A stretch of 45,412 nucleotides of DNA, from the NCBI GenBank assembly GCA_903839195.1, contig CAIMBK010000096.1, positions 1-45,412 on the forward strand, read 5' to 3'. Positions 37,760-45,412 of the stretch are shown here, piece after piece. Below the pieces are notes generated by a model, which did no database searches, had not been told where the DNA came from, and saw only the letters and a list, made by a program, of their open reading frames with translations. Source of the stretch: an uncultured Bacteroidota bacterium (lineage in GTDB: Bacteria; Bacteroidota; Bacteroidia; Flavobacteriales; Flavobacteriaceae). The position numbers and the translations under genes are program-made. Each line of letters opens with the position of its first letter. Position 1 is the first letter of the stretch.

Positions 37760-37799
37760 TTTCGCTCATAAAATAAATAATGGTATCCTATTAAATTTG
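37753..37799 (+). promoter_or_regulatory. Crp/Fnr-type operator and promoter of the fasciclin gene
   Basis: TTTATGA-N6-TCATAAA (37753-37772) is a perfect dyad, centre 37762.5, that includes the stop codon of the membrane-protein gene. TAAATTTG (37792-37799) is a full TAnnTTTG element. The last base of the element is 36.5 bp from the dyad centre, as at 35869. Confidence 0.7.
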
Positions 37800-37827
37800 T
37801 ACTATAAAAATTAAGATAATTAGTATT

Positions 37828-38382
37828 ATGAAAAAAACAACCCTATTTCTATTAGCTATTAGCTTTGTAGGTTTTTTAAGTTGCAAACAAAATAGCGAAA
37901 CTTCAACAGAAAACAACGCGGATTCTGAAGCACAAGTTGGAACTGGACAATCCGGTGTGGTCGATGAAAATTCAGCTCCAAACATTGTTCAAGTGGCGTC
38001 CAAAAGCAAAGATCATACAACCCTTGTTGCTGCTGTAAAAGCCGCATCACTTGTTGATGCCTTAAGTAATGCTGGACCATTTACGGTTTTTGCACCAACA
38101 AATGCTGCTTTTGACAAATTACCAGCTGGAACTGTTGAAGGTTTGTTGAAACCCGAAAGCAAAGATGCCCTTGTTGATGTTCTGGGATACCACACTTACG
38201 TTGGGGTTCTAAAACTTGAATACATGCAAGATGGCCAAGAGTTTGGCATGGTTAATGGAAAAAAAATAAAAATCACTAAAAAAGAGGACAAAGTGTTTGT
38301 AAATGGTTCTGAAATTATAGTTTCTATACCAACCTCAAATGGGATCATTCATGTAATTGGTGATGTTTTACTTCCTAAATAA
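37828..38382 (+). CDS. Fasciclin (FAS1)-domain lipoprotein
   Basis: The 184-residue lipoprotein has Cys19 in VGFLSCKQ. A low-complexity linker (about 20-50) leads to one FAS1 domain (about 50-184). It shows the H1 block DHTTLVAAVKAASLVDALSN with GPFTVFAPTNAAFDKLPAGT, and the H2 block NGIIHVIGDVLLPK. FAS1 lipoproteins are generally adhesion or matrix proteins, and their role beside denitrification genes is not established. The upstream dyad and promoter suggest coregulation with nosZ. The gene is followed by a bidirectional terminator. Confidence 0.93.
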   Translation: MKKTTLFLLAISFVGFLSCKQNSETSTENNADSEAQVGTGQSGVVDENSAPNIVQVASKSKDHTTLVAAVKAASLVDALSNAGPFTVFAPTNAAFDKLPAGTVEGLLKPESKDALVDVLGYHTYVGVLKLEYMQDGQEFGMVNGKKIKITKKEDKVFVNGSEIIVSIPTSNGIIHVIGDVLLPK

Positions 38383-38411
38383 TAGTTAATTAATTCGAGT
38401 TTTTTAGTTTG

Positions 38412-38443
38412 AAAAAAGCATAAGAAAATCTTATGCTTTTTTT
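38412..38443. terminator. Bidirectional terminator between fasciclin gene and nos operon
   Basis: AAAAAAGCATAAGA/TCTTATGCTTTTTT is a 14-bp stem with an AAA loop. Both orientations end in T-runs, so it can serve the rightward fasciclin gene and the leftward nos transcript. Confidence 0.88.
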
Positions 38444-38454
38444 AGTGATAAAAT

Positions 38455-38706
38455 CTAACGCAGTGTTTTATGAATAATGGCTGCAGAAATATTTAATCCT
38501 CTATTTTTTATTTCTATTGCTTTATCGCCTTCAAATAATTTGTCAACACTTTCCTCAAAAATTTGGTTCCAATGATGTAATTTATCCCAATCCGATTGTT
38601 CCATTTTGTTAAAAAAGTAACCGATAGATTGGTCTTTGTTTACTTTTAGATAAAAGTGATATACTAATTTTTCAATGTCTACTCGATTTTTAATGTCTGT
38701 TTTTAT
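38455..38706 (-). pseudogene. Group III truncated haemoglobin relic, internally deleted and without ATG
   Basis: An 83-codon frame reads TDIKNRVDIEKLVYHFYLKV near its start, typical of the first helices of group III truncated haemoglobins. It ends with IFEESVDKLFEGDKAIEIKN and a final helix, like the family's last two helices. About 40 central residues that normally carry the distal pocket and proximal His region are missing; the two halves join near WDKLHHWN without a frameshift. The codon where Met is expected is ATA, and an in-frame stop lies just upstream. It follows nosY by 29 bases on the same strand, so it was probably the last gene of the nos operon. Confidence 0.7.
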
Positions 38707-38735
38707 ATTTTAATTTATTTACAATTAAAAAATAT

Positions 38736-39503
38736 TTATAAATCTATTTTTTTAAATTTTATCATTGATACGATCATTGGAATTACAATCCATAAGCACA
38801 GTAATATAAAGGAAATTATTAATCCCAAATAGGTTCCGAAAAAATCTTTAAAAATAGCGCCGGTATAGCCCATCATTGCCGATTGATCCAATTGCAAAAG
38901 AATTTGTATGCGGGCTAAATCAATTGGGCTAAAAGCGGTAACTCCTACCATTGCTTTTTCAATTGGATATTCCGAAAATTGAAACAACAAAAACAAAACA
39001 ATCCCGTCAAATAGCATTGCAAAATACAACCAAGTCAAAATAGCAATTCCGATTCCTTTTGCTTTATCTCGGGAAAGTATTGTGCATAAAAAAGCTAGCG
39101 AAACAAAAACAACAGAAATCAAGCAACCTACTATAAACATTAGCACTCCAACCGTTTCGGGTGCATTGAGTAAAAGTGGAATGCCAGCGCCAATGAAAAA
39201 TGCTAAAATCAAGGAAAGTGAAAGTCCGATAAATAAACTCATCCAGATTTTTTTTCTTTTAATGGGTTGGCTCAATAATAGTTCAATGAATTCTGCGCTA
39301 TTATAGAGGTAAATTGTTGCAAAAAGTATTGAAAATAAAGGAACCGTAAATAATATTACATTCAATAGGGTTAATAATCCTTTGGCTGAATTGTCTTCTA
39401 ATGCAAATGCGCTCCATGACAAAAGAGCCAATAATAAGGTATAAACTAAAATAATTTTATTCCTAACTATATCTATAAAAATGATTTTAATTATACGATT
39501 CAT
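38736..39503 (-). CDS. nosY: NosY, permease of the Nos copper/sulfur ABC transporter
   Basis: The 255-residue inner-membrane protein has six predicted helices and belongs to the ABC-2 type permeases. With NosF and NosD it supports assembly of the Cu-S cluster of NosZ, probably by supplying sulfur. It overlaps nosF by 17 bases. Length and topology are ordinary for NosY. The assignment rests mainly on the nosZ-L-D-F-Y gene order. Confidence 0.93.
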   Translation of the reverse strand: MNRIIKIIFIDIVRNKIILVYTLLLALLSWSAFALEDNSAKGLLTLLNVILFTVPLFSILFATIYLYNSAEFIELLLSQPIKRKKIWMSLFIGLSLSLILAFFIGAGIPLLLNAPETVGVLMFIVGCLISVVFVSLAFLCTILSRDKAKGIGIAILTWLYFAMLFDGIVLFLLFQFSEYPIEKAMVGVTAFSPIDLARIQILLQLDQSAMMGYTGAIFKDFFGTYLGLIISFILLCLWIVIPMIVSMIKFKKIDL

Positions 39504-40209
39504 GGCTGCTGGTTTTTAGAATTTGTGCAATTGCTTTTGATATTTTTTGTTCTTTGGTGTTTTCTAATAGTGTAGAAATATTTTTATGAAATTGAACTTT
39601 TCCATCTTGCATATAAATAATTTGGGTAATTAAATCATCCAATTCACTTAAAAGATGGGAAGTAATCAGAATTAATTTGCCTTTATTTTTTTCACGAATA
39701 ATCTTTTCTTTTAATATTTCGGATGCTAGAGGATCTAATCCCGCGGTGGGTTCGTCAAGGATAAGCACATCGGGATTAAATAAGAACGCTAAAGTTGCGC
39801 TTACTTTTTGTGTAGTTCCGCCAGAAAGCGTACGCATAGGTTTGTCAAATATTTTTTCTAGTTCAAATTCTCTTATTAATTCCTCGTCCAAATTTTGATT
39901 TGAATTTCGGATAGTTTTCATCATTTTCAAAATTTGTCCAATGCTCATATAATCCGGATACTTGCCTATTTGGGGCATATATCCAATTTTTTCCCGATAA
40001 TCAAATTGTCCTAATATTGATTTATTTTGAAATAAAATGTCGCCTTTCGTAGGAATAACCATTCCCAAAATACTTTTAATTAAGGTAGTTTTTCCACAGC
40101 CATTTGGTCCAATAAGCGCAATGCATTCTCCTTTGTTAAATGTCAAGTTTAGATTATTTAAAACAGTCGATTTTCCAAAAGTTTTTGAAATATTTTTTAT
40201 AGTAATCAT
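39487..40209 (-). CDS. nosF: NosF, ATPase of the Nos ABC transporter
   Basis: The 240-residue ABC ATPase has Walker A GPNGCGKTT, signature LSGGT, Walker B VLILDEPTAGLDP and a switch His in LITSHLLSELDDL. It pairs with NosY to energise NosZ maturation. It overlaps nosD by 4 bases (ATGA) and nosY by 17, so translation is coupled across the three genes. Confidence 0.96.
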   Translation of the reverse strand: MITIKNISKTFGKSTVLNNLNLTFNKGECIALIGPNGCGKTTLIKSILGMVIPTKGDILFQNKSILGQFDYREKIGYMPQIGKYPDYMSIGQILKMMKTIRNSNQNLDEELIREFELEKIFDKPMRTLSGGTTQKVSATLAFLFNPDVLILDEPTAGLDPLASEILKEKIIREKNKGKLILITSHLLSELDDLITQIIYMQDGKVQFHKNISTLLENTKEQKISKAIAQILKTSSHESYN

Positions 40210-41438
40210 AATGATAATGAGTGTGTTAAAGGAAAATTATCTATGAAATTATCGGGCGTAATGCTGGGTAATATTTTCTCGGATTTATCCAAAAGCGTGA
40301 TCATAAAACTTCTAAAAAGCAACATTGCCGAAGGATTTTTTTCTGTTAAAACTGCGAACAAACTTAAAGGATGAAATGGCACATCTCCTACTCCATTTTT
40401 ATTCAAATCATAGCCCTCGTATTTGTCCCAATAATTGCCATTAAAACAATTAAGAACCAAACTCCCATTGGTGCTAATGTCAAAAGTATTTCCTACAAAA
40501 TTATTTTCTCTTATTGTATTATCCATACAACTTGCTTGGATTTTCATTCCCCAACCATTGGATTCAAAGATGTTTTTTTCAACCAAAATCCGATTGGTTC
40601 CTTCCATATAAATTCCAGAAGTGTTTTTGTCAAATTTGTTTCCAATAATAAAACTATCCGAAATTTCTTTAAGTAAAAGTCCGTAGGCGGCATCGCCCCA
40701 GTTTTCTTCAAAATAATTGTTAAACATTTTGACTCTTTTTGTAAACATAACTGCAACACCTGCGCCATTGGATTTAAAAATATTAGAAATATAGGCATCA
40801 TCGTTTGAAAACATAAAATGCAAACCATATCGAATATTTTGGGTCGAAATGTTCCTCCAAATTACAGAATTGGTTACAAATTCAAAATAAATTCCATCCC
40901 GATGCCCCGATATTGTATTCCCGATAATTTGAAGACTATCGCTTTTCCAACAATGAATCCCATTTCCTATTTGCTGTTCGTCTTTGCCAAAAGCGAGTAA
41001 TTTGTTGTTTTTTATGATGCAATTGGTTCCGTTTTGAATATATATTCCAAAGAAATTATCATCCAAAATATTATTTTGAATCACAACATGATTTCGATTA
41101 TACACTTTAATTCCACAAGGATCATCAAGCGTTGCAAAGCCCGATTTAATGATTTTAAAACCATCAACAATTACATTATCGGCTTTTATTGAAAGTACTT
41201 CAAATTTTTTCTGACCATCTAATACAGGGTGATTTTTGCCTATAAAAACAATTTTTTTATTAATGACAATAGTCCCCTCTTTATAAATTCCATAAGAAAC
41301 AATAATGGTGTCGCCGTCCCTTGACAAAGCGATTGCTTTCTTAATATTTTTAATGGGTTTGTTTGCACCAACTTCAATCACATTGGCATGAATAAATGTG
41401 GACAACAAGAATAGTAGATAAATTATTTTTTTTATCAT
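40206..41438 (-). CDS. nosD: NosD, periplasmic beta-helix maturation protein
   Basis: The 410-residue exported protein has a signal peptide (MIKKIIYLLFLLSTFIHA). A right-handed parallel beta-helix follows with many Asn-rich turns (VVIQNNILDDNFFGIYIQNG; NRILVEKNIFESNGWGMKIQ), the NosD/CASH pattern. NosD works with NosF and NosY in building the Cu-S centre of NosZ. It ends with a NosD-typical region containing NYWDKYEGYDLNKNGVGD. Order and spacing match a nos operon. Confidence 0.96.
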   Translation of the reverse strand: MIKKIIYLLFLLSTFIHANVIEVGANKPIKNIKKAIALSRDGDTIIVSYGIYKEGTIVINKKIVFIGKNHPVLDGQKKFEVLSIKADNVIVDGFKIIKSGFATLDDPCGIKVYNRNHVVIQNNILDDNFFGIYIQNGTNCIIKNNKLLAFGKDEQQIGNGIHCWKSDSLQIIGNTISGHRDGIYFEFVTNSVIWRNISTQNIRYGLHFMFSNDDAYISNIFKSNGAGVAVMFTKRVKMFNNYFEENWGDAAYGLLLKEISDSFIIGNKFDKNTSGIYMEGTNRILVEKNIFESNGWGMKIQASCMDNTIRENNFVGNTFDISTNGSLVLNCFNGNYWDKYEGYDLNKNGVGDVPFHPLSLFAVLTEKNPSAMLLFRSFMITLLDKSEKILPSITPDNFIDNFPLTHSLSL

Positions 41439-41478
41439 TTGAATAAATTGCTTTAATAAAAACTAAATTAACAGCCTC

Positions 41479-42495
41479 CTAATTATTCAAAATTGAATTC
41501 CAAGTAATTGTTTTGGCTTTGTATTTTTTATTCACTTCATTTTTGATGTTTTCATTTGAAAAAGCAATAATTCCGCCTCGCATTGGGCTGTGAATAGCAT
41601 CGCTTGAAAGAAAATAAGCCGATGAAGCTGGAATTAATATATTTTGTTTGGAATAATCATGAACAAAATAGGCCGCAATTGAATTTTTGGGATTTTCTTT
41701 GCAATAATTTACCATACATATAATATCGTCAAATTTATACGCTCTTCCTTTTTCAGTAATAATTTCTGAACCAAATTGTCCGTCAGAAATTCCCATCGAA
41801 CAATAATCGCAATTGTCTTTATTTAAATTGATTGGTATTGCATTAGAATTGGAACACGAAAAAAAAGTGAATGAAAAAAATAGCAAACACACTACTGTTG
41901 TTTTTCGGATACTGAATTTTAATACCCATTTAGAATCATTTATTACAATAAAAAATAAAATTATAGCCGCTAAAATAAGCAACCAGCCACCAATATCAGG
42001 AATCGAATAGGCACCGAAATTAAGAAGTTGCTTGTATCCAATTAATGGCGGTTGATATGCCATTCCGGGTACGACAATTGCAGCATTTGGATCAAGATTA
42101 TGTCCATATTCATAGTTCCATCTGTAGAAATCCACACCTGCCAAAACTCCAAAAAGCAAAAAAGTGGATAACAGTATAATCACTCCTTTTCTTTTGGCCA
42201 CAAAAACCATTGATAAAGCAAATAATCCAAAAAAGACAAAAATGTAGGGTATTATTTGAAATTCAGGGAAATCTTCTTTATGTAGGGTTTTCATGCCTAT
42301 ATAATGATTTAAACCGTTTATAATATCAACGTCACCGCCAATTTTATTTGCGTATAATTGAAGGACTAATCCTTCCGGATATTGAGGAGCTGTTAATTCT
42401 ATTCGCCACATTGGGAATAATAACGACGAGAAAAACAATCCACTAACAACCAAAAGCAACACTTTTGAAAGCACCGGTATTTTTGAAATATTCAT
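41479..42495 (-). CDS. nosL: Membrane domain fused to NosL copper-chaperone lipoprotein
   Basis: The 338-residue protein has two parts. Residues 1-190 form a membrane domain with about four helices. Residues 195-338 are a complete NosL: an internal lipoprotein-like signal (CLLFFSFTFFSCSN, Cys214), the copper site C229-x-x-C232-S-M234, and FDDIICMVNYC. NosL delivers Cu(I) to apo-NosZ. The internal signal with its own lipobox suggests fusion of two formerly separate genes. Whether Cys214 is processed is unknown. It is separated from nosZ by a hairpin terminator and from nosD by 40 bases. Confidence 0.92.
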   Translation of the reverse strand: MNISKIPVLSKVLLLVVSGLFFSSLLFPMWRIELTAPQYPEGLVLQLYANKIGGDVDIINGLNHYIGMKTLHKEDFPEFQIIPYIFVFFGLFALSMVFVAKRKGVIILLSTFLLFGVLAGVDFYRWNYEYGHNLDPNAAIVVPGMAYQPPLIGYKQLLNFGAYSIPDIGGWLLILAAIILFFIVINDSKWVLKFSIRKTTVVCLLFFSFTFFSCSNSNAIPINLNKDNCDYCSMGISDGQFGSEIITEKGRAYKFDDIICMVNYCKENPKNSIAAYFVHDYSKQNILIPASSAYFLSSDAIHSPMRGGIIAFSNENIKNEVNKKYKAKTITWNSILNN

Positions 42496-42576
42496 AAATA
42501 GTAAAGTAAAATTTATTTAAATCGGTAAAAACTATTTAACCCAAGTGACATTCAAATAAAATTAGAAAACATGGAT

Positions 42577-42606
42577 TAAAAAAGGGAACCGTTTTATTGG
42601 TTCCCC
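42577..42606 (-). terminator. Terminator/attenuator between nosZ and nosL
   Basis: GGGAACC/GGTTCCC (42584-42590 and 42599-42605), followed on the minus strand by a run of six T. It would end most transcripts after nosZ and leave the accessory genes at lower levels, unless they have their own promoter in the 125-base gap. Confidence 0.82.
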
Positions 42607-42620
42607 TTATTGATTTCTAA

Positions 42621-44597
42621 CTATTTTGTCGAAGGTAGGTTTGTACCTAAACTAAATGTTAGCGGCACTTTGCTTCCTGCTGGTGAAACTCTTACATATC
42701 CTTGCATTTCTTGGTGCAAAGCACTACAGAAATCGGTACAATAAAATGGGAAGATACCTACTTTATTAGGAATCCATTTTAAGGTACTGGTTTCCCCTGG
42801 CATGATGAGCAACTCGGCATTGTCGGCTCCTTTTATAGCAAATCCGTGAGGAACATCCCAATCTTGTTCTAAATTAGTCACGTGAAAATACACTTCGTCT
42901 CCTACTTTTATTCCTTCGATATTATCGGATGCAAAGTGAGAACGGATAGAAGTCATATAAACATCGACTCTATTTCCTTTTCTAACTACCTTGGATTCTT
43001 TTTCTCCTTTGGTTACAAAAGGATGATTATTTTCCTCTATTTTATAGAATTTCAACTGCCCATTATTTCGAATTAAATCGGCTGGTGCTGCTTGTGCATA
43101 ATGCGGTTCTCCAATGGTTGGGAAATCTAAAATCAATTGCATTTTGTCACCGCTAATGTCAAATATCTGGGCACTTTGAGCTAATTCAGGACCTGTTGGT
43201 AAATATCTGTCTTTTGTTATTTTGTTGTAAGCAACCAAGTATTTTCCAAAAGGTTTTTTACTATCACCTCCAGGAATACACAAGTGACCTACAGAATAAT
43301 AAGTAGGAACTCTGTCTAAAACTTTCAAAGATTTGATGTCCCATTTCACCACTTCAGAAGAAACGAAGAAGGTAGTATAGGCATTTCCTTTTCCGTCAAA
43401 TTCAGTATGTAATGGTCCAAGACCCGGTTTTTTAACTTCACCGTGCAATGCCGCTTCATATTTAATTACAGGAATTCCTTCATATTCTCCGTCGAATTGT
43501 TTGTTTTTGATAGCATTTTGCATTTTATCGAAACTAAACACAGGAATCAAAGCAGCCAATTTTCCAGAACCTACAATGTATTCACCTGTTGGATCCACAT
43601 CACAACCGTGAGGCGATTTTGGACAAGGAATCATATAACAAATGTCTTTTAATTCTTTTGCACTTAAAACTAAAACTTGGGTTCTGATTTCAGATTTGGC
43701 AGTATGTGTTTTTTCGTCATAGACATTGTGAGCATATTTTGTAGCTACTTTTTTACCTTTTCCTGCTTTAACATATTCTTCGGCTTTTTTCCAATTGACA
43801 GCCATAATAAAATCTTTGTCTTTTTGAGAGGCATTCACTTCTAGCAACGTATTGGCTTGTTCGGTATTGTAACAAGAAAAGAAAAACCAACCATGCGATT
43901 TACCTTTACCAGCGTGACTTAAATCGAAGTTTACTCCAGGAGCTTCTATTTGGAAAGCAATATCCATTTCGCCTGCTTTACCCACTTTTACAAAACTTAA
44001 ATAACCTTTGAAATTTTCTTTGTAGGTATTAATTGGAACATCACCGTTTGCATTATCTGGCGGAACGCTAAAACGGGTTCCTGCCACAACATATTCTGTA
44101 TTTTCTGTGATGAAAGGAGAAGAGTGATTTCCTGCACTGTTTGGCAATTCGATAATTTCTTTTGTAGTGAATGTTTTTAAGTCTACACGAGCAATACGAG
44201 GCGTGTTGTTTGCATTGGCAAAAAGCCAACGACCATCAACTTCACCATTCGTTTGAGACAATTCGGTATGATGTTGGTCATCCCAAGGCACAAAACCGTG
44301 AGAGGTGTTTAACATAGGTTTTGTTTCTTCATTGTAGCCATAACCACTTTGAGGATCGGCAGAAAAAACAGGAATGACTCTAAAAAGTCTTCCGCTTGGC
44401 AATCCATAAACGCTTACTTGACCACTAAAACCTCCTGAAACGAAATTATAAAATTCATCGTATTTACCTGGAGCTACATATGCTTTTTGCGCGGCATCTC
44501 CATTTACAGCATCTTCTGAATTTTTTGGTTTACATGAGCTAAAAAATGCAGCTACCAAAACAATGGCTAATGTTGCTTTTAAAAATTTATTTTTCAT
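42621..44597 (-). CDS. nosZ: Nitrous oxide reductase, clade II (Sec-type)
   Basis: This enzyme reduces N2O to N2 in the periplasm, taking electrons from cytochrome c. The 658-residue product has a Sec/lipoprotein-like signal with Cys22 (VAAFFSSCKPK) and no twin-arginine motif, which marks clade II. CuZ-site histidines are visible in DDQHHTELS, SHGWFFF, SPHGCDVDPTGEY and LHTEFDG. The CuA domain at the C-terminus has C620, C624, H628 and M631 in CTDFCSALHQEM. No disruption is seen. It is second in the operon, 40 bases after the cytochrome c gene. Confidence 0.98.
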   Translation of the reverse strand: MKNKFLKATLAIVLVAAFFSSCKPKNSEDAVNGDAAQKAYVAPGKYDEFYNFVSGGFSGQVSVYGLPSGRLFRVIPVFSADPQSGYGYNEETKPMLNTSHGFVPWDDQHHTELSQTNGEVDGRWLFANANNTPRIARVDLKTFTTKEIIELPNSAGNHSSPFITENTEYVVAGTRFSVPPDNANGDVPINTYKENFKGYLSFVKVGKAGEMDIAFQIEAPGVNFDLSHAGKGKSHGWFFFSCYNTEQANTLLEVNASQKDKDFIMAVNWKKAEEYVKAGKGKKVATKYAHNVYDEKTHTAKSEIRTQVLVLSAKELKDICYMIPCPKSPHGCDVDPTGEYIVGSGKLAALIPVFSFDKMQNAIKNKQFDGEYEGIPVIKYEAALHGEVKKPGLGPLHTEFDGKGNAYTTFFVSSEVVKWDIKSLKVLDRVPTYYSVGHLCIPGGDSKKPFGKYLVAYNKITKDRYLPTGPELAQSAQIFDISGDKMQLILDFPTIGEPHYAQAAPADLIRNNGQLKFYKIEENNHPFVTKGEKESKVVRKGNRVDVYMTSIRSHFASDNIEGIKVGDEVYFHVTNLEQDWDVPHGFAIKGADNAELLIMPGETSTLKWIPNKVGIFPFYCTDFCSALHQEMQGYVRVSPAGSKVPLTFSLGTNLPSTK

Positions 44598-44637
44598 AAT
44601 ACTCTGTTTATTTAAGTGTTAATTTTATTTATAATGC

Positions 44638-45108
44638 TTATTTAATACCATCATTTTTACGCATATACTCTAATAAATTTCGTGCATCTGTATCAGAAAG
44701 CGATTGATTTGGCATACGAACCAAACATATTTCTAATAACGCTTGTAATTTTGGATCTTTATCAATCATTGGGTCTGGATTTGTAATAAAATTCATAATC
44801 CATTCTGGCTTATAACGAGAAATTACTCCTTTCCATCCAGGACCAACTAATTTTTCATCGGTCAATTTATGACACGCGGCACATTTTACAGATTGTATTT
44901 TTTCACCTTCTGCCGCCAATGATTCATTAAGTTTATCTCCTAAATCTACTGTGGTAAATTTTCCTATACCCCTATTCGGGTCATAAGTAGTTGGGTCAAT
45001 CGGTGTTTTTGATGTTTCATCACTTTTAGAAAAATCATCTGAATTTTTTTTGTTACCACATGAGGTAACCATTATTAATGCAGTAATAAACATAGCTAAT
45101 TTGTACAT
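44638..45108 (-). CDS. Monohaem cytochrome c lipoprotein of the nos operon
   Basis: The 156-residue protein has a lipobox Cys17 (LIMVTSCGNK), a charged linker, and one cytochrome c domain with haem motif C76-A-A-C79-H80. The likely axial Met is M132 in VRMPNQSLSD. It is the first gene of the leftward operon and probably the electron donor to NosZ, as in other clade II nos clusters. The start at 45108 follows the activator-type promoter at 45135-45182. Confidence 0.95.
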   Translation of the reverse strand: MYKLAMFITALIMVTSCGNKKNSDDFSKSDETSKTPIDPTTYDPNRGIGKFTTVDLGDKLNESLAAEGEKIQSVKCAACHKLTDEKLVGPGWKGVISRYKPEWIMNFITNPDPMIDKDPKLQALLEICLVRMPNQSLSDTDARNLLEYMRKNDGIK

Positions 45109-45134
45109 AGAATTTGGTTTTAAAATTTCTTAGA

Positions 45135-45182
45135 CAAATTTCCGAATTGAAATGCAGTTGAAATATGATTTAAATCATATTT
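45135..45182 (-). promoter_or_regulatory. Crp/Fnr-type operator and promoter of the nos operon
   Basis: ATATGA-N6-TCATAT at 45163-45180 lies within a perfect 22-bp palindrome (45161-45182), centre 45171.5. On the minus strand, GAAATTTG (45142 to 45135) matches six of six defined positions of TAnnTTTG except the first T. Its last base is 36.5 bp from the dyad centre, the same as at the two rightward promoters. The half-sites are identical to those upstream of the Crp/Fnr gene. Confidence 0.72.
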
Positions 45183-45223
45183 TGATAATTTGTTTAATAA
45201 TAAATGTCGACGGAAATTTTCAC

Positions 45224-45257
45224 CAAAAAAATAGCGGCCTTAAAAGCCGCTATTTTT
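45224..45257. terminator. Terminator of the OmpA-family gene at the right edge
   Basis: ATAGCGGC/GCCGCTAT (45231-45238 and 45246-45253), extended by A/T pairs on both sides, with T-runs in both directions. It lies after the stop of the leftward OmpA-family gene. Confidence 0.85.
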
Positions 45258-45279
45258 GATATTCTATTTTGGTTGTAAA

Positions 45280-45412
45280 TTACTTCACGATTAAGAATTC
45301 TGCGCGTCGGTTTTGAGCGTGTTGTTCTTCGGTGCAGGTTTCTTTGCAGTCCGCTTTTGGTCCGGTTTCCCCGAAGCCTTTTCCTGTGATTCTGCTTGCA
45401 GCGATTCCTTTC
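45280..45412 (-). CDS. OmpA-family protein, C-terminal 43 residues only (runs off the window)
   Basis: The frame enters from the right edge and ends at TAA (45280-45282). It reads SRITGKGFGETGPKADCK, then two further Cys and QNRRAEFLIVK. This is the end of an OmpA-like peptidoglycan-binding domain with the conserved NRRxEF motif. It is closely similar to the end of the OmpA protein at 29261-31213, including the Cys-rich loop. The rest of the gene is outside the window. Confidence 0.9.
   Translation of the reverse strand, partial: KGIAASRITGKGFGETGPKADCKETCTEEQHAQNRRAEFLIVK

Overview
The window is AT-rich chromosomal DNA from a Flavobacterium-like member of the Bacteroidota. The support for this is a SusC/SusD pair, a PorP/SprF protein next to a type IX secretion type-B cargo protein, a long NagB fused to a PIG-L domain, lipoprotein signals with an early Cys, and promoters of the TTG-N19-TAnnTTTG type. 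The species cannot be named from the sequence alone.

Layout. (1) 1-11.3 kb is housekeeping DNA: a small secreted protein, alaS (-), an M23 peptidase, a 196-bp heptamer array, a merR-lemA-TPM-TPM-hypothetical run (+), der (-), era (-) and an initiator tRNA-Met with a textbook promoter and terminator. Two structured intergenic repeats of one apparent family lie upstream of alaS and between der and era. (2) 11.4-28.6 kb is a glycan-utilisation locus that probably targets amino-sugar glycans. A rightward arm carries a sialate O-acetylesterase-like enzyme, NagB/PIG-L, a GH2 exo-glucosaminidase-like enzyme, a glycerophosphodiesterase-like lipoprotein and a XylR/AraC regulator. A leftward arm carries SusC, SusD, a beta-propeller lipoprotein and a GH20 hexosaminidase. 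One 20-bp dyad (TTGATTTGARGTTAAATCAA) is found upstream of both arms. (3) 29.2-35.0 kb is a leftward operon of type-B T9SS cargo, PorP/SprF and OmpA/PD40 proteins, headed by a collapsed relic of a second type-B cargo gene. (4) 35.2-45.2 kb is a nitrous oxide reduction locus: cytochrome c, clade II (Sec-type) NosZ, a NosL fusion, NosD, NosF, NosY and an internally deleted group III truncated haemoglobin relic (-). Facing it are a Crp/Fnr regulator, a histidine-rich polytopic membrane protein and a fasciclin lipoprotein (+). (5) The right edge holds the 3' end of another OmpA-family gene.

The strongest new observation is a compact regulatory code in region 4. The dyad TATGA-N6-TCATA occurs upstream of the Crp/Fnr gene, the fasciclin gene and the cytochrome c/nosZ operon. 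In all three cases the last base of a downstream (T)AnnTTTG promoter element lies exactly 36.5 bp from the dyad centre. This is the geometry expected for class II activation by the locus's own Crp/Fnr protein. A second theme is decay: three gene relics (T9SS cargo, thioredoxin-like, haemoglobin) lie within about 4 kb, and at least two of them have lost an internal segment.
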